In this document: piece after piece, positions 49,113 to 59,117 of the stretch
Numbering within the stretch: the stretch's first letter is position 1
Layout: each line of letters starts with the position of its first letter
NCBI GenBank assembly: GCA_003210155.1
Contig: QCNC01000004.1
Location: 40,506-104,505 of the forward strand
DNA: 64,000 bases
From: Prochlorococcus sp. AG-424-E18
GTDB taxonomy: Bacteria; Cyanobacteriota; Cyanobacteriia; PCC-6307; Cyanobiaceae
Direction of reading: 5' to 3'
The notes under the pieces: generated by a model
The model's database searches: none
The model's input: only the letters and a program-made list of their open reading frames with translations
What the model was told of the DNA's origin: nothing
Translations under genes and position numbers: made by a program

Positions 49113-49355
49113 CTAACGGCCAACATTAAATACAAAGTCATGGAATTCTTGATTCTTCAAATACAGGATGACTAGCAATACCAAAATGATATTTAAGCCT
49201 ATTACTATTGATCCAAAAATATTTATTTGTTTTTTGCCTGGCAAAGTGTAAATAAATTTCTTGCCTTTAAGAAAACCAGCTAGGCCTTTTTTTTCTTTTA
49301 TTTGAGTATTTTGAGTATTATGCTTAACTTCATTATCAGAAAAACCTTTTACCAT
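49113..49355 (-). CDS. Small single-pass membrane protein
   Basis: 80 residues. A charged N-terminal half (KEKKGLAGFLKGKKFIYTLPG) is followed by one hydrophobic helix (NIFGSIVIGLNIILVLLVIL, near residues 45-64). Typical of the short cytosol-facing membrane proteins common in picocyanobacteria; function unknown. Confidence 0.6.
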   Translation of the reverse strand: MVKGFSDNEVKHNTQNTQIKEKKGLAGFLKGKKFIYTLPGKKQINIFGSIVIGLNIILVLLVILYLKNQEFHDFVFNVGR

Positions 49356-49409
49356 TACAAATTAAATAACAAATTTATAATATTCCAAAAAAATAAATTA
49401 TTTTAATAA

Positions 49410-49721
49410 TTAACAATTTTTAATCACATATGGGATCATTAATGAAATTGTCTCATTTGAGAAATTATTAAAAAAATAAGCTTCAATAATTTCCGTTTGC
49501 AGTCCCAATAAACTTGATTGACATTTGAATCTATTTTGGTCAAATACTACTAATTGAAGTTTTTCTATTTCAGAAACTAATTCTTTACATATTTGGGTTC
49601 GAGAATCTTTAAAACAAAAACTAGATTGTTTTAAAACCTTAGACTTTGTTGGTATTGTTTCAGCCATAACAAAATTAAATAACAACAAAAATTTAAGGAA
49701 TAAAATAGTTAAACATTTCAT
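49410..49721 (-). CDS. Small secreted hypothetical protein
   Basis: 103 residues with a clear signal peptide (LTILFLKFLLLFNFVMA, cleavage expected after about residue 20). The mature part has four cysteines (SSFCFKD, TQICKE, FKCQSS and the C-terminal NC), consistent with a disulfide-stabilised periplasmic protein. No family recognised. Confidence 0.65.
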   Translation of the reverse strand: MKCLTILFLKFLLLFNFVMAETIPTKSKVLKQSSFCFKDSRTQICKELVSEIEKLQLVVFDQNRFKCQSSLLGLQTEIIEAYFFNNFSNETISLMIPYVIKNC

Positions 49722-49782
49722 TACTTCTTAAGATTTCAAAATTTTGGATAACTCGTTAAGAGTATTGGGCATCAAACTAATT

Positions 49783-49812
49783 GCATCTTTTTGCGATTTA
49801 AAAAAAAGATGC
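49783..49812. terminator. Hairpin downstream of the HU gene (probable terminator)
   Basis: Perfect 10-bp inverted repeat GCATCTTTTT / AAAAAGATGC with a 10-nt loop, about 45 bp past the stop of the HU gene (minus strand). There is no long U-tract after it, so termination strength is uncertain. Confidence 0.5.
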
Positions 49813-49857
49813 CCTTAAAGAGCACCTTGTTATTAAAGGAAGAAATAGATTAAAAAA

Positions 49858-50133
49858 TTACCCTTGAACTCTATCCTTAAAAAGTTTACCTGCAGAGAAT
49901 GTTGGCACTCTTTTAGCGGGTATTGCTATTTTTTCGCCTGTCTTAGGGTTTAAACCCTGTCTTGCAGAACGATCTCTTGGTTCAAAAGAACCAAATCCTA
50001 GTAAAGAGACTTTTTTGCCTTCCACTACTGAATCAACAATAGTTTCAATAGCTGCATCAACAACTAAAGAAACATCCGTTTTTGTGAGCTCTGTACGAGC
50101 TGCAACAAGATTTACTAAATCAGCTTTGTTCAT
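49858..50133 (-). CDS. hup: DNA-binding protein HU
   Basis: This 91-residue HU/IHF nucleoid protein starts MNKADLVNLVAARTELTK; GFGSFEPRDRSARQGLNPKT and IPAKRVPTFSAGKLFKD are the DNA-wrapping arm and C-terminus. Normal length. It has a long (over 600 bp) gene-free upstream region shared with glgX. Confidence 0.96.
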   Translation of the reverse strand: MNKADLVNLVAARTELTKTDVSLVVDAAIETIVDSVVEGKKVSLLGFGSFEPRDRSARQGLNPKTGEKIAIPAKRVPTFSAGKLFKDRVQG

Positions 50134-50402
50134 TGAAATTTAAATTAAAGCTAGGGGTTAAAAAAAAGATTTAAATCGAGTTTAAACCTCGAACTTTCAC
50201 ATCATATGGAGCAAATACAAATACGGCAACCGAAAATGCCGGCGGCGCAAAGCTTTATACAAATTTTAGGGACATTTTTAGCAACATTATTTATTTCTTA
50301 AAACCGCGCTTTTTCATTTATAAAAAATAGCTTCTTCATTTAGAGAACAGTAAAAAGCATTGGTGGCACTAGATTTAGCATTAAAAATCTAACTACATTT
50401 AG

Positions 50403-50429
50403 CAAAGGGGGGGAAATGTCAAAGGGGGG
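50403..50429. repeat. Direct repeat of CAAA followed by a G-tract
   Basis: CAAAGGGGGGG at 50403-50413 and CAAAGGGGGG at 50420-50429, phased 17 bp apart. Runs of seven and six G are striking in an AT-rich genome. Could be an operator, part of a small RNA (C-tract on the minus strand), or chance. Confidence 0.7.
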
Positions 50430-50495
50430 TGAATTTAAGAATTTGAGCTATTTATTATGTTTTATTAATTTTCAGATATATTTCCTTCTCATCAC

Positions 50496-50606
50496 ATGAA
50501 AAAACACAATTTGTATTTTGAAATCAAGAAAAATCTAGTTTTCTCATTATTAAACTTTCTCTATAAATCGTTTTATGCACTAAGCAGATGGATGAAGAAA
50601 TTATAA
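50496..50606 (+). CDS. Possible micro-ORF (36 aa)
   Basis: MKKHNLYFEIKKNLVFSLLN followed by FLYKSFYALSRWMKKL: a basic amphipathic peptide. No Shine-Dalgarno-like sequence precedes it and the gap is otherwise non-coding, so it may be chance. Confidence 0.25.
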   Translation: MKKHNLYFEIKKNLVFSLLNFLYKSFYALSRWMKKL

Positions 50607-50757
50607 TTAATTAGAAAATTAATACTCTCCAAGATCTAATAAAGTGATTAGTGAAGCCTTAAATTTGAGTTTTTTTTTAAATTTTGCATCTATTATTCAA
50701 ATATCAGTAATTTAAATAAATTATCTCAATATTTAAATAATCAATGATAAAGAAAAA

Positions 50758-52791
50758 GTGATTCATCTCAATAAAGGTAAACCATTTCCTTTAGGGAGTT
50801 CTCTAACTTCACAAGGGGTTAATTTTTCCTTAGTAGCCACAAATGCAGAATATGTAGAGATCTTATTGTTTGAGAAAGAGGACTCTATTTCCCCAAAAAG
50901 CACATTCAAATTAGATCAGACTCATAATACAGGTCCATACTGGCATGCGGAAATAAAAGATCTAGATGAAGGTTGTATTTATGCTTTTAGAGTGAAACAA
51001 AAAAATAATGAGATTAATTATAACTATGAAAAAAAAGTATTACTTGATCCATGCTCAAGGGGTATTACAGGATGGAAAAGTTATAAAAGAGAAAATGCAT
51101 TAAAAAATCAAGAAAATACTAATTCTTGCCTTAAAAGTGTTGTTTGCGATAGAAAATTATTTAATTTTAAGGATTATCCAAGACCGAAACATTCTTGGGA
51201 AGAAACAATTATTTATGAACTCCATATAAAAGCTTTCACTAAATCAACTGATAAAGATGAAAGTTGTTTTAAGAAATTTTTTAAAAAAATTCCTTATCTC
51301 AAAGAACTGGGTATTACAACAATTGAATTACTTCCAATTTTTTGTTTTGATCCTACTGATGCCCCAAATGGTCTAAAAAATTTTTGGGGATATAGTCCAA
51401 TTAATTGGTTTACTCCACATTTTGAATATCTTTCGAATGAATCCGCCCAAAAGAATAGAGAGGAATTTAGGAGATTTGTAGAGGAATGTCATAAAGCAGA
51501 CATTGAAGTCATATTAGATGTTGTATACAATCACACTTGCGAAGGTGATTCAAAAGGGCCAGCAATATCTTGGAAAGGTATAGATGAAAATCTTTATTAC
51601 TTTATTGGAAAAGATAAAAATTATCAGGACGTCTCCGGATGTGGTAATACTATTGCAGCAAACAGAGGATTAGTTAGAAAACTAATAATTGAATCTTTAA
51701 AATGTTGGGCGAGTGAATTAGGAGTTGATGGTTTTAGATTTGATTTAGGAATTGCCCTATCAAGAGGAGAAAATCTTTCACCACTTGATAATCCTCCAAT
51801 TTTTGAAGATATAGAATGTGAACCAGAACTTATCGATATCAAGTTCATAAGTGAGCCATGGGATTGTGGCGGTTTATATAAATTAGGTGATTTCCCATCT
51901 AAGAATACTTTCACTTGGAATGGTCATTTTAGAGATGACTTGAGGAGATTTTGGAAGGGGGATAAAGATACAGCTTGGAATATGAGCGATAAAATAAAAG
52001 GGACGCCATCTATCTATAGAGAAGATAATATTTTTCCAAAGTCGATAAATTTTATTACTTCACATGATGGATTCACTCTAAAAGACTTAGTAACTTTCAA
52101 TAGAAAACATAATTTTGCCAATAGAGAACAAAATAGAGATGGAGATAACCATAACAATTCTTGGAATCATGGTGCTGAGGGACCAACTACGAACTTATTA
52201 ATCAATGACTTAAGAAAAAGACAACAAAAAAATCTTGTTCTTAGTTTACTTATCTCTAAAGGTGTTCCAATGATACTTATGGGTGATGAAATAGGAAGAT
52301 CACAAGGCGGGAACAACAATTCTTGGTGCCAAAATAATTTATTGGGATTGATGAATTGGGAACATGGTCAACAAGATTTGGAATTACTAGAATATTTTAA
52401 ATACGTTATAAAAATTCGAAAAAAACTAATAAACATTTTCAATCCATCATTTTTCCCTAATAATCAAACCAATGAAAATATTCCAACATATCATTGGCAT
52501 GGAACAAAGTTAGATTGCCCCGATTGGAGTAGTTGGTCTCACACAGTTGCCTTTAGCATTAACAAAGACAATACTAGTCCGCTGGTTTGGATAGGTTTAA
52601 ATGCATATTCAAAAAGCATCGATTTCCCCTTGCCGAAATGTAAATATAATTGGTTAAAAGTTATAGACACTAGCATGTCTGAGATTTTTAAACCCTTTAT
52701 TATTAATGAAAAATCTGTTTCAATAAAGAGTAGAAGCTCTTTACTAATCATTTCAGAAGAAGTATTTGGGGCAAAAAATAATTTATTCTAA
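50758..52791 (+). CDS. glgX: Glycogen debranching enzyme / isoamylase (GlgX/TreX-type)
   Basis: This 677-residue GH13 enzyme hydrolyses alpha-1,6 branches of glycogen. An N-terminal CBM48 (GKPFPLGSSLTSQGVNFSLV, residues 6-25) precedes the catalytic barrel: VILDVVYNHTCEG (region I), DGFRFDLGIAL (nucleophile Asp, about 329), FISEPWDCGG (acid/base Glu) and NFITSHDGFTL (region IV). The start is GTG at 50758. It ends 1 bp before the opposing tRNA-Gly. Confidence 0.92.
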   Translation: MIHLNKGKPFPLGSSLTSQGVNFSLVATNAEYVEILLFEKEDSISPKSTFKLDQTHNTGPYWHAEIKDLDEGCIYAFRVKQKNNEINYNYEKKVLLDPCSRGITGWKSYKRENALKNQENTNSCLKSVVCDRKLFNFKDYPRPKHSWEETIIYELHIKAFTKSTDKDESCFKKFFKKIPYLKELGITTIELLPIFCFDPTDAPNGLKNFWGYSPINWFTPHFEYLSNESAQKNREEFRRFVEECHKADIEVILDVVYNHTCEGDSKGPAISWKGIDENLYYFIGKDKNYQDVSGCGNTIAANRGLVRKLIIESLKCWASELGVDGFRFDLGIALSRGENLSPLDNPPIFEDIECEPELIDIKFISEPWDCGGLYKLGDFPSKNTFTWNGHFRDDLRRFWKGDKDTAWNMSDKIKGTPSIYREDNIFPKSINFITSHDGFTLKDLVTFNRKHNFANREQNRDGDNHNNSWNHGAEGPTTNLLINDLRKRQQKNLVLSLLISKGVPMILMGDEIGRSQGGNNNSWCQNNLLGLMNWEHGQQDLELLEYFKYVIKIRKKLINIFNPSFFPNNQTNENIPTYHWHGTKLDCPDWSSWSHTVAFSINKDNTSPLVWIGLNAYSKSIDFPLPKCKYNWLKVIDTSMSEIFKPFIINEKSVSIKSRSSLLIISEEVFGAKNNLF

Positions 52792-52792
52792 A

Positions 52793-52863
52793 AGCGGGCG
52801 GCGGGAATCGAACCCGCATCTTCAGCTTGGAAGGCTGAGGTTTTACCACTAAACCACGCCCGC
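52793..52863 (-). tRNA. tRNA-Gly (anticodon TCC)
   Basis: 71-nt cloverleaf on the minus strand. Acceptor GCGGGCG/CGCCCGC, anticodon stem TCAGC/GCTGA with loop CTTCCAA (TCC), T-loop GGTTCGATTCC, discriminator U. CCA not encoded. Its 3' end is 1 bp from the glgX stop. Confidence 0.95.
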
Positions 52864-52924
52864 ATTAAGTAATAAAGATACCACTGCAATAATACATTAT
52901 CAAACAATAAACAAAGTAAAAAGA

Positions 52925-54322
52925 TTGGAAAATTCACACTCGAAAAAAAATATTTCTAGATCAACAACAAGATTAATTTTCTCTTATGGGCTAGGAGATG
53001 CAGGCACAGGTTTAGTCGCGACACAATTTGGTTTTTTCCTTTTCAAATTCTTTATTTCTGCTGGTTTACCAGTAATAATTGCAGGATCATTATTAATGTT
53101 AATAAAGATATGGGATGCAGTAAATGATCCGTTAATTGGATGGTTAAGTGATCGTACTAAATCAAGATGGGGGCCCAGAATCCCTTGGATGGTAGCAGCA
53201 TCTGTTCCCCTTGGTTTCTCATTAGCTGCGATATGGTGGACACCCACTGGTTCAGTGCTAACCAAGACTATTTACTATGCCATAATTTCTATAATCGTAA
53301 TGACTGCTTATACAAGTATTAATCTTCCTTTCGCAGCTCTTTCTACTGAAATTTCTGAAAAAACAGCAATAAGAACAAGACTAAACGCATCTAGATTTAC
53401 TGGCTCAATAATCGCAGGACTAACTGGTTTAATAATTGCTGGAGTTGTATTAGGTTCTGAAGGATCAGCAAATAATGAATATTTTTTAATGGGTAAATTA
53501 AGCGGATGTATTGCAGTTGCTGCTACATTAATTTCTTGTTGGGGATTAGCTCCATTCGCAAAAAAAGCAAGAAGGCCTTCAGGAAAAGTTGAAGCCATAA
53601 CACTTCAATTCAAAAGGATCTTCAGAAATAAAAAATTTCTAAAAGTCATAACTCTCTATATTCTTCTCTGGTGCGCTTTACAATTAATGCAAACAGTAGC
53701 GTTAATCTATGTAGAGGATGTACTGAACGTACCAACATATATTGCGAAGTGGATCCCGATACCTTTCCAAATTAGCGCTTTAGTTGGTTTACAAATATGG
53801 ACCAGAGTATCAAATAAATTGAACAGGATTTCAGCGTTAAACTATGGAGCTGTTATGTGGATTATTTCATGTACAGCAGCTTTATTTTTACCTTCATTAT
53901 CAAAAATTTCAGGAGCTGGAGATAGTTTATTCCTAAATGCCAGCAACATATTTCTGTTCATTCTTTTAATTTTCATAATCTGTCTTATTGGCATTGGAGC
54001 TTCAACCGCTTTTCTTATCCCTTGGTCACTACTTCCTGATGCAATAGACGAAGACCCAGAGAAACCAGCAGGATTATATACTGCTTGGATGGTACTTATT
54101 CAAAAGATTGGAATCGCGTTTAGTGTTCAATTATTAGGATTTTTATTGTATTTATCAGGTTATCAATCATGCTTTGTTGATAAAGATGGCCTAAATATTA
54201 TTGAACAATGCTACTCAGCACAATTAACTATTAGATTATGTATTGGCTTTATACCCTCAATATTGGTAATCATTGGTCTTTTAATCATGAGAAAATGGGA
54301 TCGAAAATTAATTACAAACTAA
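52925..54322 (+). CDS. MFS transporter, GPH (melibiose-type cation:sugar symporter) family
   Basis: 465 residues and about 12 helices. FSYGLGDAGTGLVATQFGFF near the N-terminus, and IWDAVNDPLIGWLSDRTKSR (about residues 60-79), which holds the cation-binding Asp residues, are hallmarks of GPH symporters. A late loop has LPDAIDEDPEKPAGLYTAWM. Substrate unknown; glycoside or sugar uptake is an inference from the family and from glgX nearby. The start is TTG at 52925. Confidence 0.85.
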   Translation: MENSHSKKNISRSTTRLIFSYGLGDAGTGLVATQFGFFLFKFFISAGLPVIIAGSLLMLIKIWDAVNDPLIGWLSDRTKSRWGPRIPWMVAASVPLGFSLAAIWWTPTGSVLTKTIYYAIISIIVMTAYTSINLPFAALSTEISEKTAIRTRLNASRFTGSIIAGLTGLIIAGVVLGSEGSANNEYFLMGKLSGCIAVAATLISCWGLAPFAKKARRPSGKVEAITLQFKRIFRNKKFLKVITLYILLWCALQLMQTVALIYVEDVLNVPTYIAKWIPIPFQISALVGLQIWTRVSNKLNRISALNYGAVMWIISCTAALFLPSLSKISGAGDSLFLNASNIFLFILLIFIICLIGIGASTAFLIPWSLLPDAIDEDPEKPAGLYTAWMVLIQKIGIAFSVQLLGFLLYLSGYQSCFVDKDGLNIIEQCYSAQLTIRLCIGFIPSILVIIGLLIMRKWDRKLITN

Positions 54323-54331
54323 TATAAAGAT

Positions 54332-55087
54332 ATGTATTACCTTGATTTTTTCAAAAGACTTCTAAGCAGCCTAGTCATTGGCGGGCAAGCAATTAATTTT
54401 ATCTTTAAGGGTAAAATTTCCAAAAATGATCTCTTTGAGCAACTTATGGAGTCAGGTCCTGGCAGTTTGTTAATTGTATTAATTACGGGAATTGCCGCAG
54501 GTACAGTTTTTAATATTCAAGTTGCATCACAACTTACAAGTATGGGGGTTTCAAGTGAAATTGGAGGTTTATTAGCAGTAGGCATGGCAAGAGAAATGGC
54601 TCCTCTTCTAACTGCTACTTTAATGACTGGAAAGGTTGCAACTGCCTATGCTGCTCAACTGGGTACTATGAAAGTCACAGAACAAATTGAGGCAATAACC
54701 ATGTTAAGGACCGAACCAGTCCAATATTTGGTAGTCCCAAGGTTACTATCGATGGTAATAATGTCTCCAATACAATGTATTTTGTTTTTATCTGTAGCTT
54801 TATGGAGTGGACAAATTTGGAGCACAATTTTTTATAAAGTTCCTCCAATAGTTTTTTGGACATCTGTAAGATCAGGCAATGTGAGTTTAACCAGTTCAGA
54901 CTTAACTTCAATGCTAATAAAATCTGTAGTGTTCGGATTACTTATTTCAATCATTGCTTGTGGATATGGACTTACAACCAAAGGAGGTCCAAAAGAAGTT
55001 GGAACAAGTACAACAGGTGCAGTTGTAATGACTCTCGTTACTGTATCTTTAATGGATGTATTACTAACGCAAATTTTATTTGGATGA
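54332..55087 (+). CDS. MlaE-type ABC transporter permease
   Basis: This 251-residue permease of the MlaE/YrbE (DUF140) family has about five helices. SGPGSLLIVLITGIAAGTVF, GLLAVGMAREMAPLLTATLM and TMKVTEQIEAITMLRTEPVQ are diagnostic. The family moves lipids between membranes; plant TGD1 is the plastid homologue. The ATPase and MCE-domain subunits are not here. It is 9 bp after the GPH transporter. Confidence 0.9.
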   Translation: MYYLDFFKRLLSSLVIGGQAINFIFKGKISKNDLFEQLMESGPGSLLIVLITGIAAGTVFNIQVASQLTSMGVSSEIGGLLAVGMAREMAPLLTATLMTGKVATAYAAQLGTMKVTEQIEAITMLRTEPVQYLVVPRLLSMVIMSPIQCILFLSVALWSGQIWSTIFYKVPPIVFWTSVRSGNVSLTSSDLTSMLIKSVVFGLLISIIACGYGLTTKGGPKEVGTSTTGAVVMTLVTVSLMDVLLTQILFG

Positions 55088-55091
55088 TCCT

Positions 55092-55496
55092 ATGTTTAAT
55101 ACTAAATCAAAAAAAGAGGAGCCAGTAATAATATCTCCTTCATTTCAGTTGCCAATCATTCTAATAGTTTTAAGTTTTATGCTTTTGTTTTTGAATATTG
55201 GTTCTTTGCCAACAATAGTTTTTGCTTCTTTTAGCTTTTTTTTATTACTTCAGTCATTCACGTTAAGAATAAAAATAACAAATGATGATTTTATCGTTTT
55301 ACAATTAGGTAAAGAGATTAGAACTTTTCCATTCAAGAACTGGATATCATGGAAATTCTTTTTCCCTATAATCCCAGGTATTTTTTATTTTAGAGAAAAG
55401 TCCAGTCCTCATTTATTACCAATTTTATTTAATCCAAAGCAATTAAAAGATGAGCTCATAAAAAAAGTTGACTCCCTAGAAATTAAAAATTCTTAA
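55092..55496 (+). CDS. DUF3119 family membrane protein
   Basis: 134 residues from ATG 55092 (a TTG at 55080 would add four residues and overlap the permease gene by 8 bp). Two hydrophobic segments (about residues 18-36 and 40-56), then a domain with VLQLGKEIRTFPFKNWISWK and FFPIIPGIFYFREKSSPHLL. Cyanobacterial/plastid family of unknown function. Confidence 0.8.
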   Translation: MFNTKSKKEEPVIISPSFQLPIILIVLSFMLLFLNIGSLPTIVFASFSFFLLLQSFTLRIKITNDDFIVLQLGKEIRTFPFKNWISWKFFFPIIPGIFYFREKSSPHLLPILFNPKQLKDELIKKVDSLEIKNS

Positions 55497-55531
55497 AATT
55501 CAGACTTTGCCTAATCATCAAAATTATTTAA

Positions 55532-56542
55532 ATGAACAATAAAGAAATTTCCGACAATAATCCCGAAAAGGAATTAAAAATAGATAAGTCAATTTCAGAT
55601 GATAAAACAAAACAAATTAGTAAGAAAAATACAACTCAAAATAAAAAAATTACACCGATAAACGATAAATCAACTAAATCTTTTGATGAAATTTCTAATG
55701 AAATTTTTAGAGATCTCTTTTCAAAAAAAGATTCTTTAGTTAAAGAAATAAAAGAGTTAGAAGCAAAAAAAAATGCAATAGAAAAAGATATTGAGTCTAA
55801 TTTTAAAGGACAGTCAGATAATATTGCTAAAAGAGTTAAAGGCTTTCAAGAGTACTTAACTGGAGCTTTACAGAATCTTTCACAAAACGTAGAGAAACTT
55901 GAATTAGTTTCTCAACCAATAATCGTAAAGCCTTCTCCCCTTGATGAGAAAAAGCAAGACAATAGCACAAATAATGTAGTTAATGTTCCTGCTCTTTCCG
56001 AGACATTTAAGCCAGATGAAGAGATTATAAAAAGTTGCTTTTCAAGTTTCACAGAACAACCCGACTTTTATGCAGAACCTTGGAAATTAAGACGGAGTCT
56101 TGATTCCTCAGATATAGAAATTATGGATGATTGGTTCTTTAACATGGGCGGAAGAGGTTCTCTTGAAAGTCGAGGATCTCGACAAAAAAATGCCTTGTTA
56201 TCAGCTGGCTTAATATCTATTCTTGGCGAATTATATGGAGATCAATTTCAGACTCTTATTTTAGCTTCGCAGCCTGAACGATTAGGTGAATGGAGAAGAA
56301 TTCTTCAAGATTCACTTGGTTTAACAAGGGATGACTTTGGACCTAATAGTGGGATCGTTCTTTTTGAAAGGCCTGAAGGTGTTATCGAGAGAGCTGATAG
56401 ATTAGAAGCGAATGAAGAATTGCCATTTATTATCATTGATGCAGCAGAAACCTCTGTTGAAATTCCAATACTTCAATTCCCATTATGGGTTGCATTTGCT
56501 GGTTCAGATAGTGAAATTTACGATGATCTTGAACTAAACTAA
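55532..56542 (+). CDS. DUF3086 family protein
   Basis: 336 residues. A lysine/asparagine-rich disordered N-terminus (1-50) precedes a coiled coil ([20 protein letters not shown], about 65-84). A conserved globular half then contains [41 protein letters not shown] and [19 protein letters not shown] cyanobacterial protein of unknown function. Downstream of DUF3119 and upstream of plsY. Confidence 0.85.
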   Translation: MNNKEISDNNPEKELKIDKSISDDKTKQISKKNTTQNKKITPINDKSTKSFDEISNEIFRDLFSKKDSLVKEIKELEAKKNAIEKDIESNFKGQSDNIAKRVKGFQEYLTGALQNLSQNVEKLELVSQPIIVKPSPLDEKKQDNSTNNVVNVPALSETFKPDEEIIKSCFSSFTEQPDFYAEPWKLRRSLDSSDIEIMDDWFFNMGGRGSLESRGSRQKNALLSAGLISILGELYGDQFQTLILASQPERLGEWRRILQDSLGLTRDDFGPNSGIVLFERPEGVIERADRLEANEELPFIIIDAAETSVEIPILQFPLWVAFAGSDSEIYDDLELN

Positions 56543-56547
56543 GCTTT

Positions 56548-57141
56548 ATGAATATCTCAATAATTTTTACAAGTTATCTTTTAGGATCACTTCCGACAGG
56601 TTTTTTAATTGGAAAATATCTTAAAAATATAGATCTAAGAACTATAGGTTCTGGATCTACAGGTGCCACAAATGTCTTAAGAAATGTTGGGAAATGGCCA
56701 GCACTTTTTGTATTTATCATTGACGTTGGGAAAGGCCTTATTGCAGTAAAAATTGCTCAATATTACACAGATCAAGCATTAATAGAAGTTATAGCAGGGG
56801 TATCCGCTATCTCAGGACATATTTGGCCAATATGGCTTAGAGGTAAAGGAGGGAAAGCTGTTGCAACTGGATTAGGTATGTTTTTAGCTCTTTCTTGGAA
56901 AGTTGGGCTAGCATCTCTTGGCATTTTTTTAATAGTCCTAACAAAAACTAAATTTGTTTCTTTATCAAGTATTTCAGCTGCAATCTTACTTCCTATTTTT
57001 ATGTTTTTTTACCTAGGTCAATTTATGCACTCATACTTTTTTATAAGTTTAATTGTTGCATTATTAGTAATCTGGAAACATAGAACAAACATAACAAGAT
57101 TGCTTAAGGGAGAAGAATCCAAAATTAATCAGAATCAATAG
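56548..57141 (+). CDS. plsY: Glycerol-3-phosphate acyltransferase PlsY
   Basis: This 197-residue membrane enzyme acylates glycerol-3-phosphate using acyl-phosphate, the first step of phospholipid synthesis. The three cytoplasmic motifs are visible: [13 protein letters not shown] (about 12-24), [20 protein letters not shown], and [15 protein letters not shown]. Overlaps pyrF by 17 bp, convergent. Confidence 0.95.
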   Translation: MNISIIFTSYLLGSLPTGFLIGKYLKNIDLRTIGSGSTGATNVLRNVGKWPALFVFIIDVGKGLIAVKIAQYYTDQALIEVIAGVSAISGHIWPIWLRGKGGKAVATGLGMFLALSWKVGLASLGIFLIVLTKTKFVSLSSISAAILLPIFMFFYLGQFMHSYFFISLIVALLVIWKHRTNITRLLKGEESKINQNQ

Positions 57142-57856
57142 ATTTAAATATTTCTATTAGAGCTTTATTAGGATCTATAGCTTTTGAAATTGATCTACCA
57201 ATAACCAACTTAGAAGCGCCATTATCTATAGCTTCATAGGGAGTCATAATTCTATTTTGATCATCTTTATTGTCAATATTTAATCTGATACCTGGTGTAA
57301 TAAGTTCAAAATTATCCTTGTAAATAGATCTCAACATTTTTACCTCCCAAGGGGAACAAACACATCCATCTAATCCGGCATCAAAAGACAACTTTGCAAG
57401 TCTCAATACATTTTCTTCAATTGAATTATTTCTATCAAGATCAGTTTGAAAATCTTTAAGAGAAAAGCTTGTTAAAACAGTTATTCCTACAACCAATGGA
57501 GGTTTTATACTGACTGAGGTGGCTCCTTCTAAAGATGCTTTTTTCGAATCCTTAAGAGCTTTTAAACCTGCTGAAGAATGAATAGAAATTAAATCAACCC
57601 CTAATTTTGAAACTTGAAAACATGCTGCACGCATGGTATTTGGAATATCATGAAATTTTAAGTCTAAAAAAATTTTTTTATTTAAACCTTTTAATATTTC
57701 AATTACTCTTGGACCTTCCCTAACAAAAAGTTCTAAACCAACTTTAACCCACTTAATATTAGGACATTTTTCCAAAAGTAATTTTGCTTGACTTAAATCT
57801 AATCCATCAATTGCCAATATTATTTTATCTTCTGAATTAAATCTGTTATTCATCAA
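57125..57856 (-). CDS. pyrF: Orotidine 5'-phosphate decarboxylase
   Basis: This 243-residue TIM-barrel enzyme makes [16 protein letters not shown] at the N-terminus, the catalytic [16 protein letters not shown] (about residues 65-80), and [12 protein letters not shown] near the C-terminus fit the family. It is 3 bp downstream of tyrS. Confidence 0.95.
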   Translation of the reverse strand: MMNNRFNSEDKIILAIDGLDLSQAKLLLEKCPNIKWVKVGLELFVREGPRVIEILKGLNKKIFLDLKFHDIPNTMRAACFQVSKLGVDLISIHSSAGLKALKDSKKASLEGATSVSIKPPLVVGITVLTSFSLKDFQTDLDRNNSIEENVLRLAKLSFDAGLDGCVCSPWEVKMLRSIYKDNFELITPGIRLNIDNKDDQNRIMTPYEAIDNGASKLVIGRSISKAIDPNKALIEIFKSIDSD

Positions 57857-57859
57857 TTT

Positions 57860-59098
57860 TCAGTTTTCAAACCTCTTAATTATTTTTTTTCCAATTTGCA
57901 AAATTTTTCCTTCCAAATCATTTTTTGAATTAAAAACTAAATCTGGATTTATTAGTTTTTGACTATCAATTTTTACACCCCCACCTTTAATAGATCTTTT
58001 GGATTCGCTGCTAGATTTGAAAAGTTTTAGAGCACTTAATAAGTAGAAAAACTTAACTGGAAAAACTACTTCTTTTAAAGAAATCTCTGGAATTACTCCA
58101 ACTTTTTCTTTCTGTCCAAGGAATAATTTTTCGCAGTTTGATTGAGCCTTTAATGCTTCTTCGGCCCCATGGAATAAAGTGGTAACTTCTAAAGCCATTC
58201 TTCTCTGTAATTCGCGAGGATTTGATTTTTCCAGAAGACTTAAATCTAATTCAGTAAGTAATTCAAAATAAGTGGGTATTATATTATCGGGTACTTTTTC
58301 TAATTTTGAATACATTGAAAAAGGATCTTCAGTTAAACCGACGGTGTTAAATTCAGATTTACTCATCTTCTTGACTCCATCTAAACCGGTCAAAATTGGC
58401 AGCAGAACACCAAATTGAGGGTCTTGTTTAAAATGCCTTTGAAGGTCTCTTCCTATTGCAATATTAAATTTCTGATCTGTGCCTCCAAGCTCAATATCTG
58501 ATTGAACAACTACCGAATCGTAACCCTGTAATAGTGGATATAAGAATTCATGCAAAGAAATTGGAACTTGCGCAGTGTACCTTTTATTAAATTCTTCCTT
58601 AGCTAGCATTTGACTAACTGTTGCACTACCCATTAAGTCAATTATGGAATTAAGATTTAATCCTTTTAACCATTCACTGTTATATCTAATTTCTATTCTA
58701 TCTTTTGCATCAAAATCTAAAATAGATTCATTGGCTGGCTTTCCCATCCCTAGCTGGGTTAAGTATGTTTTTGCATTATCCTTAACTTGTTTTTCCGATA
58801 ACTGAACTCTTGTTTTATTTTTTCCGGTTGGATCTCCAATTTGAGCAGTAAAATCCCCAATAATTAAAACTGCAATATGTCCATTATCTTGGAATGCCCT
58901 AAGTTTTTTAAACAATATGCTGTGCCCAAGATGAATATCGGTTCCAGTTGGATCTATGCCGAGTTTAACCCTTAATTTTTTATCATTTTTTTTCGCACGA
59001 TCAATTATCTCCGAAAAGGTTTGATTTGTTCCCTTAATTGGAAAATATTCTTCTATTCCTCTTGACAGCCATGATGGCAATTTTAAATTATCTGTCAT
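57860..59098 (-). CDS. tyrS: Tyrosine--tRNA ligase
   Basis: This 412-residue class I synthetase has the HIGH-type motif [18 protein letters not shown] (about residues 49-66), [10 protein letters not shown] for KMSKS, and a C-terminal S4-like RNA-binding domain ([17 protein letters not shown]). Same strand as pyrF, so probably co-transcribed. Confidence 0.95.
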   Translation of the reverse strand: MTDNLKLPSWLSRGIEEYFPIKGTNQTFSEIIDRAKKNDKKLRVKLGIDPTGTDIHLGHSILFKKLRAFQDNGHIAVLIIGDFTAQIGDPTGKNKTRVQLSEKQVKDNAKTYLTQLGMGKPANESILDFDAKDRIEIRYNSEWLKGLNLNSIIDLMGSATVSQMLAKEEFNKRYTAQVPISLHEFLYPLLQGYDSVVVQSDIELGGTDQKFNIAIGRDLQRHFKQDPQFGVLLPILTGLDGVKKMSKSEFNTVGLTEDPFSMYSKLEKVPDNIIPTYFELLTELDLSLLEKSNPRELQRRMALEVTTLFHGAEEALKAQSNCEKLFLGQKEKVGVIPEISLKEVVFPVKFFYLLSALKLFKSSSESKRSIKGGGVKIDSQKLINPDLVFNSKNDLEGKILQIGKKIIKRFEN

Positions 59099-59117
59099 GA
59101 AGCTTTAACCGTTAACT

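Larger units (their letters stand above)
50134..50757. other. Gene-poor intergenic region between hup and glgX
   Basis: A 624-bp gap, the largest here, with divergent promoters expected at both ends. It holds a short hairpin (CGGCA...TGCCG, about 50232-50249), two G-tracts, and one weak 36-codon ORF (50496-50606). No tRNA or recognised small RNA was found. Confidence 0.6.
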
